5,752 nucleotides of DNA, from assembly GCA_031288575.1 (NCBI GenBank), contig JAITRD010000033.1, positions 1-5,752 on the forward strand, read 5' to 3'. The notes below the pieces were generated by a model. The model did not search any database, had not been told where the DNA came from, and worked only from the letters and a program-made list of their open reading frames with translations. The stretch comes from Treponema sp. (GTDB taxonomy: Bacteria; Spirochaetota; Spirochaetia; Treponematales; Breznakiellaceae). Shown in pieces: positions 1 through 5,646 of the stretch. The translations under genes were made by a program, and so were the position numbers. The first letter of the stretch is position 1; each line of letters starts with the position of its first letter.

Positions 1-1026
1 GGTACCGATACTTACCCGCAGATAATCCCCTGTCCGGGGCTTGTCAAAATGCCGGACCAGGATGCCCCGGTCCCGGAGGGCGGCAAAAAAATCCGCCCCC
101 CTTTGGCCGGGGGGGGAAACGAAGACAAAATTCGCCGAGGAGGGGATCACCCGGAAACCCAGGCCGACCAGGGCCGCGGAAACCCGTTCCCTGGTGGCCA
201 TGACCCGGCGGTTTATCCCCCCATAGTAGGCCCGGTCCCGGAGGGCCGCGGCGGCCCCCGCCAGGGCCAGCCGGTCCAGGGTATAGGAGTTAAAGGAGTC
301 CCGGATCCGGCAAAGCCCCCGGATGAGTTCCCGGTTTCCCAGGGCAAAGCCCGCCCGGAGCCCCGCCAGGGAGGCGGACTTGGACAGGGTATGAACCGTG
401 AGCAGGTTCGGATGGGCCCCGATAAAAGGAACCGCCGATTGGCCGCCGAAGGCGATATAGGCTTCGTCCAGGACCACCACCCGGCGGCGTTCCTCCTGGA
501 AGCTGAGAACCGGCAGGAGGGCCTCCGGGGAAAGGGCCAAACCGGTGGGGGCGTTGGGGTTGGGGAAGATCACCCCCCCGCAGGGCAGCATATAATCCCC
601 GGGGTTAAGGGAAAAATCTTCCCCCAGAGGCAAAGTACGGAAGGGAATATCCCAGAGTCCGGCGTAAACGGGGTAAAAACTGTAGGTAATATCGGGGAAA
701 AGGACGGGGAGGGCTCCCTTTTCCGCGGCGGACTCAAAAAAGGCGGCGAAAATAAAGGCCAAGACCTCGTCGGAGCCGTTTCCGGCAAAAACCTCCTCCG
801 GGTCCACCCCGTAGGCTTCCGCCGCCGCCTCCCGCAAAATCCGGCAGTCCGGGTCGGGGTAAAGCCGGAGCCCCTCCCCCGCTGCCTCCTGAATCGCCTC
901 GATCACCTTCGGGGAGGGGGGATAGGGATTTTCGTTGGTATTGAGCTTGATAAATTTCCGGTCCCGGGGCTGTTCCCCGGGCACATAGGGGGCGAGGGAC
1001 CGCGTCCGTAAATTCCAATAGTCCAT
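1..1026 (-). CDS. hisC: Histidinol-phosphate aminotransferase HisC (3' end cut by window edge)
   Basis: PLP-dependent cytosolic enzyme that transaminates imidazole acetol phosphate with glutamate to give L-histidinol phosphate. The frame is open from the ATG at 1026 to base 1, giving 342 residues with no stop, so the C-terminus (probably a few tens of residues or fewer) lies outside the window. Class I/II aminotransferase landmarks are visible: LNTNENPYPPSP at 28-39, AGNGSDE at 81-87, NPNAPTG at 156-162 (N158 contacts PLP), DEAY at 187-190, the Schiff-base lysine K216 in TLSKSASLAGLRAGF, R225 in the phosphate-binding LRAGF segment, and R337 in YLRVSIGT, the substrate carboxylate arginine region. 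The start is supported by AGGA at 1036-1033, six bases before the ATG and overlapping the TAG stop of the preceding fusion gene; the gap is 8 nt. This implies co-transcription and probably translational coupling. A related family member such as a generic aromatic aminotransferase is possible from sequence alone, but position in the his operon makes HisC nearly certain. Confidence 0.96.
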   Translation of the reverse strand, partial: MDYWNLRTRSLAPYVPGEQPRDRKFIKLNTNENPYPPSPKVIEAIQEAAGEGLRLYPDPDCRILREAAAEAYGVDPEEVFAGNGSDEVLAFIFAAFFESAAEKGALPVLFPDITYSFYPVYAGLWDIPFRTLPLGEDFSLNPGDYMLPCGGVIFPNPNAPTGLALSPEALLPVLSFQEERRRVVVLDEAYIAFGGQSAVPFIGAHPNLLTVHTLSKSASLAGLRAGFALGNRELIRGLCRIRDSFNSYTLDRLALAGAAAALRDRAYYGGINRRVMATRERVSAALVGLGFRVIPSSANFVFVSPPGQRGADFFAALRDRGILVRHFDKPRTGDYLRVSIGT

Positions 1027-1034
1027 GGTTTATC

Positions 1035-2393
1035 CTACTTTTTATGCCGCCGGTCCAGTTCGTCCAGCACTTCCCCGACTTCCACCCCGGCCCGGGTAAT
1101 CAGGGCGGTGGTAAAATAGAGGAGATCCGCCGCCTCCCAGATAATTTCCTCCCGGGTCTTGGCGGTACACACCTCGCCGGCCTCTTCCATCACCTTTTCC
1201 CGGACCAGTTCGTCATCCAGGGTGGCGGTATAGGAACCGGGCCGGGGGTTGCGGAACCGCTCGGCGATGATGGCCTGAAGGTATTCCCAGGTATAACGCC
1301 GGTCTGTCCCGAAGCAGCTATAGGCCCCGGTATGGCAGACGGGACCCGCGGGTTCCACCACCGCCAGCAGGGCATCCCGGTCGCAGTCGGCCCGGAGCCG
1401 GAGAAGTTGGAGGGTATTCCCGGAAGTTTCCCCCTTCATCCAGAGCTTGTTCCGGCTCCGGCTGAAAAAACAGAGCTTGCCCCGGCGGAAACTTTCGGTC
1501 ACCGCTTCGGGATCGGCAAAGCCCGTCATGAGGACCTGGCCGTCGGGAGATTGGGCGATCACCGGCAGCAGGCCCCCGGCGTGGCGGGCCTTTTCCCAGT
1601 TGAGGGAACGGACAAAGGCGTCGGCCAGGGCGATCTTGCCGGTATAGAGAGCCATGCCGAGCTGGACATCGCAGCCCAGGGCGGCGGCGGCTCCGACTTC
1701 TTCCGGGGAGGAAAAGCCCCCGGCAATGGTCAGGGCGCAGGAGACGGCCTCCCGCAGTTTTTTTACCGGGTCAAGGTCGATGCCGGTCATGGTGCCCTCC
1801 CGGTCCACGCAGGTAAAGAGGAGTTCCGAAACATAGGGTTCCACCGCCCGGGCGGTTTCCAGGAGGGGAAGCCCCGTGGGGGTTTTCCAGCCGTCTACGA
1901 GAATTTCGTAGCCCCCCCCGGCGGTTCCCTTGGCGTCCACCGCGACGATGATCCGCTCCCGGCCTATTTTTTTTACCAGGGCTTCCAGGAATTCCCGGTT
2001 TACCCCAAAGGCATACTCCGTATGCCCGGCCGGCCCAGCAAGCCCGGCTTGCCCGCCGGGGGCCTCCTTTTTACCAGGGTTTTTATCGGGGACGCGGAAG
2101 GCCGCCGAACCGATGATGATCTTTTTGGCCCCCAGGCTCACCAGTTCCCGGGCCTGTTCCGCGGTCCGGATGCCCCCGCCCACCCGGCATTCGGCCCGGC
2201 GGAGCAGGGATTTAACCAGTTCCCGGTTTCCGCCGCCTCCCAGGGCGGCGTCGAGGTCGATCACCGCCACCTCGCCGTAGCGGTCGAATTCTTCGGCCAG
2301 TTCCGGGGCGTTATCCCGCCACAGCACCGGTTCCGAACCTTGCCTGAGCTGAACCACCCGGCCATCCTTGAGGTCTATGGAAGCAATTACCAT
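1035..2393 (-). CDS. hisA-hisIE: Trifunctional HisA-HisI-HisE fusion: ProFAR isomerase / PRA-CH / PRA-PH
   Basis: A 452-residue protein joining three enzymes. HisA, about 1-262, is a (beta/alpha)8 isomerase converting ProFAR to PRFAR. It has the catalytic Asp pair D7 (IASIDLKDG) and D153 (VAVDAKG), T194 in FTCVDREGT, and phosphate-site motifs VGGGIRT (71-77), IAGG (223-226) and LGMALYTG (245-252). HisI, about 270-361, is phosphoribosyl-AMP cyclohydrolase. It has SRSRNKLWMKGETSGN (311-326), DCDRD (336-340, Mg site) and cysteines C337, C353 and C360, whose 16/7 spacing matches the family zinc ligands. HisE, about 370-452, is phosphoribosyl-ATP pyrophosphohydrolase with the MazG-like EExxE (403-407) and ExxD (420-423). 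HisIE fusions are common; a HisA-HisIE chain is unusual. No frameshift or stop separates HisA from HisI; the linker is only about 10 residues (SLNWEKARHAG). An extra Pro/Gly-rich stretch lies at about 101-128. The start is the ATG at 2393, overlapping the hisF stop by 7 nt; an in-frame TTG at 2402 is too close to the ribosome site. Confidence 0.95.
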   Translation of the reverse strand: MVIASIDLKDGRVVQLRQGSEPVLWRDNAPELAEEFDRYGEVAVIDLDAALGGGGNRELVKSLLRRAECRVGGGIRTAEQARELVSLGAKKIIIGSAAFRVPDKNPGKKEAPGGQAGLAGPAGHTEYAFGVNREFLEALVKKIGRERIIVAVDAKGTAGGGYEILVDGWKTPTGLPLLETARAVEPYVSELLFTCVDREGTMTGIDLDPVKKLREAVSCALTIAGGFSSPEEVGAAAALGCDVQLGMALYTGKIALADAFVRSLNWEKARHAGGLLPVIAQSPDGQVLMTGFADPEAVTESFRRGKLCFFSRSRNKLWMKGETSGNTLQLLRLRADCDRDALLAVVEPAGPVCHTGAYSCFGTDRRYTWEYLQAIIAERFRNPRPGSYTATLDDELVREKVMEEAGEVCTAKTREEIIWEAADLLYFTTALITRAGVEVGEVLDELDRRHKK

Positions 2394-3232
2394 CTGACGC
2401 AAACTCCTTTTGATTCGGCGTATTTTTTGATCTCCCGGATCGTGGTTTTTTCAAAATGCAGCAGGGAGGCTACCAGGGCCGCGTCGGCGCCCCCGGCGGG
2501 GCCTTTCCCTGGGGAAGGATCCGCCGCCGGGGCAGTTCCGGGGAAGTCCTCCCGGGGGAGCAGAATCCGGGCGATCTGGTCCAGGGTTCCCGCCCCCCCG
2601 GAGGCAATTACCGGGACCGGGACGGCCCGCAGAATCGCTTCGGTGAGTTCCCGGTCATAGCCGGAACCGGTGCCGTCGGCGTCGATGGAGTTCAGGAGGA
2701 TCTCCCCGGCTCCCAGTTCCACCGCCTGGATTGCCCAGGCAACCGCGTCGATTCCCGTGTCCTCCCGGCCGCCGTGGGAAAAGGCATGCCAGGTAAAATC
2801 CGGGGCATCCGGCCCGGCATCCTCCCGGGGCGCCCTTTTGGCGTCCAGGGAAAGGACCACGCACTGGCTCCCGTAGGCCCGGGCCATTTCGGAAATAAGG
2901 CCGGGGTTTTTCAGGGCCGCGGTACAAACCGAAACCTTGTCCGCCCCGGCGTTCATGGCGTCCCGCATATCCTGGGCGGAGCGGATGCCGCCCCCCACGC
3001 AGAGGGGGATAAAGACCTCCGCCGCGACCCGGCTTACCACGTCCAGAAGGGTGGCCCGGCTTTTATAGGAGGCCCCGATGTCAAGGAAGGTAAGCTCATC
3101 CGCCCCCTGGTCGTTATAACGCCGGGCCAGATCTACCGGGTCTCCGGCGTCCCGGATGCCCTTAAATTTAACCCCCTTTACCACCCGGCCGTCGTCCACG
3201 TCCAGGCAGGGGATGATCCGTTTAGCCTGCAT
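2387..3232 (-). CDS. hisF: Imidazole glycerol phosphate synthase cyclase subunit HisF
   Basis: The (beta/alpha)8 synthase subunit of the HisH-HisF complex. It uses ammonia channelled from HisH to convert PRFAR to imidazole glycerol phosphate plus AICAR, which returns to purine synthesis. The N-terminus is typical (AKRIIPCLDVDDGRVVKGV). The catalytic pair falls at the canonical numbers D11 (CLD) and D130 (SLDAKR). Also visible are VGGGIRS (79-85), HGGREDTGIDAV (153-164), the loop SIDADGTGSGYD (182-193) and ASGGAG (210-215). At 281 residues it is longer than the usual 250-258. The surplus is a short insert at about 134-147 and a Pro/Gly/Ala-rich insert at about 225-248, between helix 7 and strand 8. 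GGAGG at 3246-3242, inside the end of hisH, precedes the ATG by 9 nt; the gap to the hisH stop is 5 nt. The stop overlaps the hisA start in ATGGTAA. All catalytic residues I can identify are present, so it should be active despite the inserts. Confidence 0.97.
   Translation of the reverse strand: MQAKRIIPCLDVDDGRVVKGVKFKGIRDAGDPVDLARRYNDQGADELTFLDIGASYKSRATLLDVVSRVAAEVFIPLCVGGGIRSAQDMRDAMNAGADKVSVCTAALKNPGLISEMARAYGSQCVVLSLDAKRAPREDAGPDAPDFTWHAFSHGGREDTGIDAVAWAIQAVELGAGEILLNSIDADGTGSGYDRELTEAILRAVPVPVIASGGAGTLDQIARILLPREDFPGTAPAADPSPGKGPAGGADAALVASLLHFEKTTIREIKKYAESKGVCVRW
2404..2409 (-). promoter_or_regulatory. Shine-Dalgarno site that fixes the hisA-hisIE start
   Basis: AAGGAG on the minus strand lies inside the 3' end of hisF, 10 nt before the ATG at 2393. 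The in-frame TTG at 2402 is only one base downstream of this site, too close to be used, so the ATG start beginning MVIASID is preferred. That also matches the usual beginning of HisA proteins, where the first catalytic Asp falls at about residue 7-8. Confidence 0.75.
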
Positions 3233-3237
3233 GACAA

Positions 3238-3870
3238 TTAACCTCCCGCCCAGTTTTTTAAGAGTTCCAGCCCCAGGGCGCCGGATTTTTCCGGGTGAAA
3301 TTGAACCGCCGCCAGGGCCCCCCGTTCCACGGCGGAACAGTACCGCAGGTAATACTCCGCTTCGGCGGCTACCACGGACTTGTCCCCGGGATCGACGTAA
3401 TAGGAATGGATATAGTAAAAAAAGGAATCTTCCGGCAGTCCCCGGAAGAGTTTTGAGGAAGGCCGGGCCGTGGTCTGGTTCCAGCCGATTTGGGGAACCT
3501 TGCGGCCGGGAAAACGCCGGACCGTGCCGGGGATAAGCCCCAGGCCCCGGACGGGCTTGCCCTCCACCGGGGGGGCCTCCTCGGAGGAATCAAAGAGGAG
3601 CTGGAGCCCGATGCAGATCCCCAAAAAGGGCCGGTCCGCCCTTATCCACTCCCCCAGGGCTTCGCCGTAGCCGGTTTTTTCCAGGGAGGCCATGGCGGTG
3701 GCGAAATGCCCGTCCCCGGGGAACAGGACCCGCTCATAGGGAGATTCCCCGGAGAGTTCCCCGGGCCCCCGGACAAAGCGGGCGGAAAACCCCAGCCCCT
3801 TGAGGGCGTTCATCACCGAACCCAGGTTCCCCGCGCCGTAATCCACCACGCCAATCAGGTTCCCCCTCAT
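3238..3870 (-). CDS. hisH: Imidazole glycerol phosphate synthase glutamine amidotransferase subunit HisH
   Basis: Class I (triad) glutaminase subunit that hydrolyses glutamine and passes ammonia to HisF. It is 210 residues, close to the family norm. The triad is C86 (GICIGLQLLF), H192 and E194 (AVQFHPEKSG). Other signatures are VVDYGAGNLGSV (8-19), KVPQIGWNQ (124-132; the family usually has His where Q127 stands) and FFYYIHSYYV (150-159). One oddity: the oxyanion-strand motif, usually PGVG, reads PGDG (51-54, Asp at 53). The ATG overlaps the hisB stop as ATGA. GGGGGTGAT at 3882-3874, matching the GGAGGTGAT consensus except at the third base, lies just upstream within hisB, suggesting translational coupling that would balance HisB, HisH and HisF output. 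The partner hisF follows after 5 nt. Identity as HisH rather than another amidotransferase is secure from motifs plus context. Confidence 0.97.
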   Translation of the reverse strand: MRGNLIGVVDYGAGNLGSVMNALKGLGFSARFVRGPGELSGESPYERVLFPGDGHFATAMASLEKTGYGEALGEWIRADRPFLGICIGLQLLFDSSEEAPPVEGKPVRGLGLIPGTVRRFPGRKVPQIGWNQTTARPSSKLFRGLPEDSFFYYIHSYYVDPGDKSVVAAEAEYYLRYCSAVERGALAAVQFHPEKSGALGLELLKNWAGG

Positions 3871-4568
3871 ACGATCACCCCCGGGGGAAAATCCGGAACT
3901 TTTGGAAAGCCCGGATCCCGAGCGCCTGGGTTTTCCAGAGAACCCTTGGTGGAGGGAATACGGCCCGCGCCGCGGGGGTCCGGTTCCGAGGCGTCCCGGA
4001 GGGCCCGGGCGGCGGCTTTAAAAAGGGCCTCGATTTTGTGGTGATCGCTCCTTCCCCGGAGTATGTCCAGGTGGAGGGTGATCCCCCCGCCCTGGGTAAA
4101 ACCCTGCCAGAAATCTTCCACCGTGTCGGTTTGGAAGGAGGCGGAGAGGGGGACGCCGGCGGTGAACCCGGCGGAGACGAGGGGTATTCCCGAAAGGCCG
4201 GCCTCAAAGGAAAGAGAAGCCCGGCCGGAAAGATCCGCCGCGGCCCGGACCAGGGTTTCGTCCATGGGAAAGAGGCAGCCCCCGGTCCGGCGTATGCCCC
4301 GCTTATCCCCCAGTGCCCGGGCAAAGGCCTGCCCCAGGACGATGCCCGTATCCTCCACCAGATGATGCTGGTCCACCTCCAGGTCCCCCCGGGCCCGGAT
4401 CTCCAGGTCAAAGAGGCCGTGCCGGGCAAAGGCGGTGAGCATGTGCCCTAAAAACCCGATAGGATAATCCAGCCGGGCCTCCCCGGTTCCGTCGAGGTTC
4501 AGCTTGACATAAATATCGGTTTCCCCGGTTTTCCGGCTTATTTCGGCAACCCGTGCCATGGTACTCAT
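3867..4568 (-). CDS. hisB: Imidazoleglycerol-phosphate dehydratase HisB (monofunctional)
   Basis: Mn-dependent dehydratase converting imidazole glycerol phosphate to imidazole acetol phosphate. The 233-residue protein is the dehydratase domain only, without the N-terminal histidinol phosphatase found in enterobacterial HisB. Metal-binding motifs are present: H42 (GHML), H50, DQHHLVED at 66-73 (H68, H69, E72), GITLH at 162-166, and SDHHKIEALF at 174-183 (H176, H177, E180), plus the near-terminal PSTKG (205-209). Usual length is about 195. The excess is a slightly longer segment at about 122-144 and a Pro/Gly-rich C-terminal tail after STKG (about 210-233). The motif normally written FFDHM reads FLGHM here (G41). 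The ATG at 4568 was chosen because AAGGAG (4583-4578) stands 9 nt upstream. The frame stays open to 4694, but that stretch is Arg/Pro/Ala-rich, has no family similarity I recognise and lies in a palindromic intergenic element. An alternative ATG at 4559 is possible. The stop overlaps hisH by 4 nt. Confidence 0.95.
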   Translation of the reverse strand: MSTMARVAEISRKTGETDIYVKLNLDGTGEARLDYPIGFLGHMLTAFARHGLFDLEIRARGDLEVDQHHLVEDTGIVLGQAFARALGDKRGIRRTGGCLFPMDETLVRAAADLSGRASLSFEAGLSGIPLVSAGFTAGVPLSASFQTDTVEDFWQGFTQGGGITLHLDILRGRSDHHKIEALFKAAARALRDASEPDPRGAGRIPSTKGSLENPGARDPGFPKVPDFPPGVIV

Positions 4569-4601
4569 TAGAGCCTTCTCCTTCGGACCTGCCAGGCCCC
4601 T

Positions 4602-4705
4602 GATACCCCAAGAAACGAAGCGGGGGCAGCGTAAAAGCGCCTCCGGCGCTTTGGAGCGAGGGGGAGCAGCGGCGGAAAGGCAGCGCCGGGGCAAATCCGG
4701 GTATC
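4602..4705. repeat. Repeat-like intergenic element with inverted ends between hisG and hisB
   Basis: The 167-nt gap between hisG and hisB (4569-4735) is by far the largest inside this otherwise overlapping operon. It contains a segment bounded by a 7-bp inverted pair, GATACCC at 4602-4608 and GGGTATC at 4699-4705, with a perfect 8-bp central palindrome at 4634-4652 and GCAGCG repeated near 4626, 4669 and 4680. I read it as a candidate extragenic palindromic or MITE-like repeat inserted between co-transcribed genes. Only one copy is visible, so repetition in the genome is inference. It could instead be a structured mRNA spacer affecting hisG/hisB stoichiometry. Confidence 0.4.
4634..4652 (-). 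other. Perfect hairpin in the hisG-hisB spacer
   Basis: AAAGCGCC and GGCGCTTT form an 8-bp perfect stem around a 3-nt loop. On the minus strand it is followed by one further T and then ACG, so the T tract is only four long. That is short for an efficient intrinsic terminator, and termination here would cut off five downstream genes. An mRNA-stabilising or processing hairpin, or the core of a dispersed repeat, is more likely. Confidence 0.5.
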
Positions 4706-4735
4706 CCTTCCCATGGGGGCGCTACCCCTCAAATA

Positions 4736-5590
4736 TTAGCAAACCACCTTCCGCAGATCGTATTCCAGGATATCCCCGGCGCCGAGCTTCTTCAAGCGGG
4801 GAATGATATCCGGGACCTCGCTTTTTTTTACGGCGATTTTTACGGCAAAACCTTCGTCGCCGAAGAGGGGGGCCACGGTGGGGCTCCGCATGGCGGGGAG
4901 GCCCGCTACCAGGGGCTGGAAGGCGGCTTTGGACACGTTCATCTCCAGCATCACCATCTCCCGGCCGGCCAGGACCGCCTTAAAGAGCATGGCCAGTTCT
5001 TCGATGCGGCTCCGTTTTTCCTGGTCGGCCATGGCGGCCCGGGAGGCCACAAAACGGGTGGAGGATTCCAGAAGGGTGGCGATGATCCTCAGGCCGTTGT
5101 CCCGCAGGGTTTGGCCCGAGGAGGTATTGTCGATGATCATGTCCGCGTCATCCGGGGGAAAGACCTCGGTGGCCCCGTAGGTGCGGAGGATCCGGTAATC
5201 GTAACCCGAAGCGGAAAGCCAGGCCGAGGCGAGGTTTACATATTCGGTGGCGGCCACCAGTTTTTTTGCCCTGAGGGCCCGGTCGTCCAGGCCGGAGGGG
5301 ACCGCCGCCACGACGCGGACCCGGTCAAGGCCCAGGTCGAGGATCTCCTCCGTCTCCGCCCCGTTTTCCCGGATCCAGTCCAGGCCGGTGAATCCCGCGT
5401 CGTGGCTCCCCAATTCCAGGAGTTCCCCCACGTTCTGGGGCTTCATGAGTTTTATTTCCAGCCAGTCCGCGGCGACCACCGGCCTGTAGGTCCGGTCCGC
5501 CAGGTACAGGGGGAAACCCGCTTCGGCAAAAAGCCGGGCAAGGTTGTCAAAGATCCGCCCCTTGGGGAGGAGAATCCGCAGTTTATCCAT
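4736..5590 (-). CDS. hisG: ATP phosphoribosyltransferase HisG, long form
   Basis: First committed enzyme of the pathway: ATP plus PRPP gives N1-(5-phosphoribosyl)-ATP. The 284-residue length and C-terminal ACT-like regulatory domain (about 212-284, including MLEMNVSKAAF, MRSPTVAPL and KKLGAGDILEYDL) mark the long, hexameric, histidine-feedback form that works without HisZ. The catalytic domain opens with LRILLPKGRIFDNL (4-17), contains DAGFTGLDWI (64-73), LDLGLDRVRVVAAVP (84-98) and TYGATEVFP (137-145), and has the PRPP-binding loop DNTSSGQTL (154-162) followed by RDNGL. The start ATG at 5590 follows GGAG (5601-5598) by 7 nt. That site abuts the U-tract of the upstream attenuator, so hisG is the first structural gene of the operon and its expression depends directly on terminator read-through. 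A run of eight A residues (minus strand; 4829-4822) codes within VKKSE. No truncation or missing motif is seen. Confidence 0.97.
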   Translation of the reverse strand: MDKLRILLPKGRIFDNLARLFAEAGFPLYLADRTYRPVVAADWLEIKLMKPQNVGELLELGSHDAGFTGLDWIRENGAETEEILDLGLDRVRVVAAVPSGLDDRALRAKKLVAATEYVNLASAWLSASGYDYRILRTYGATEVFPPDDADMIIDNTSSGQTLRDNGLRIIATLLESSTRFVASRAAMADQEKRSRIEELAMLFKAVLAGREMVMLEMNVSKAAFQPLVAGLPAMRSPTVAPLFGDEGFAVKIAVKKSEVPDIIPRLKKLGAGDILEYDLRKVVC

Positions 5591-5597
5591 CCTTTTA

Positions 5598-5601
5598 CTC
5601 C
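5598..5601 (-). promoter_or_regulatory. hisG Shine-Dalgarno site abutting the attenuator U-tract
   Basis: GGAG directly follows the last U of the terminator tract and lies 7 nt before the hisG ATG. Because there is no spacer, terminated transcripts end just before the ribosome site, and only read-through transcripts carry it. This fixes the hisG start at 5590. Confidence 0.8.
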
Positions 5602-5646
5602 AAAAAAAAACCGTGGCCCCGCGGCTGGTTCCGCGAGTCCACGGTT
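5602..5646 (-). terminator. Intrinsic terminator acting as his operon attenuator
   Basis: On the minus strand AACCGTGG (5646-5639) pairs with CCACGGTT (5616-5609), 8 bp. The stem continues, after one A-G mismatch, as CTCGCGG (5637-5631) with CCGCGGG (5624-5618), 7 bp including one G-U pair, closing a 6-nt loop AACCAG. Nine uninterrupted T residues (5610-5602) follow; the outermost two pairs use the first of them. This is a textbook strong intrinsic terminator. Because it lies between a His-rich leader ORF and hisG, it is best read as a regulated attenuator rather than the end of a preceding operon. Confidence 0.92.

Noticed and set aside
1..6. GGTACC (KpnI site) exactly at the window start
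   Set aside because: It is simply the Gly-Thr codons of the conserved VSIGT motif of HisC. It could be a clone boundary but nothing else supports that.
1044..2660. A 538-codon open frame on the plus strand, and similar long plus-strand frames at 49-1011, 2456-3241, 3490-4044 and 5111-5737
   Set aside because: They lie opposite genes with clear family motifs. Their translations are Gly/Pro/Arg/His-rich without any recognisable domain, and one crosses several real gene junctions. They result from few stop codons in GC-rich antisense.
4634..4652. Intergenic hairpin as a true terminator of hisG
   Set aside because: The T tract after the stem is only four bases, and hisB to hisC have no visible promoter of their own.
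4569..4694. Extension of hisB upstream to 4694
   Set aside because: The added 42 residues do not resemble any HisB N-terminus and cross the hairpin element, while a good ribosome site precedes the ATG at 4568.
4568..4714. A 48-codon minus-strand ORF (ATG at 4714) ending TAATG over the hisB start
   Set aside because: The stop/start overlap is tempting, but the product is Arg/Pro-rich, lacks a well-placed ribosome site and runs through the palindromic element. Probably chance.
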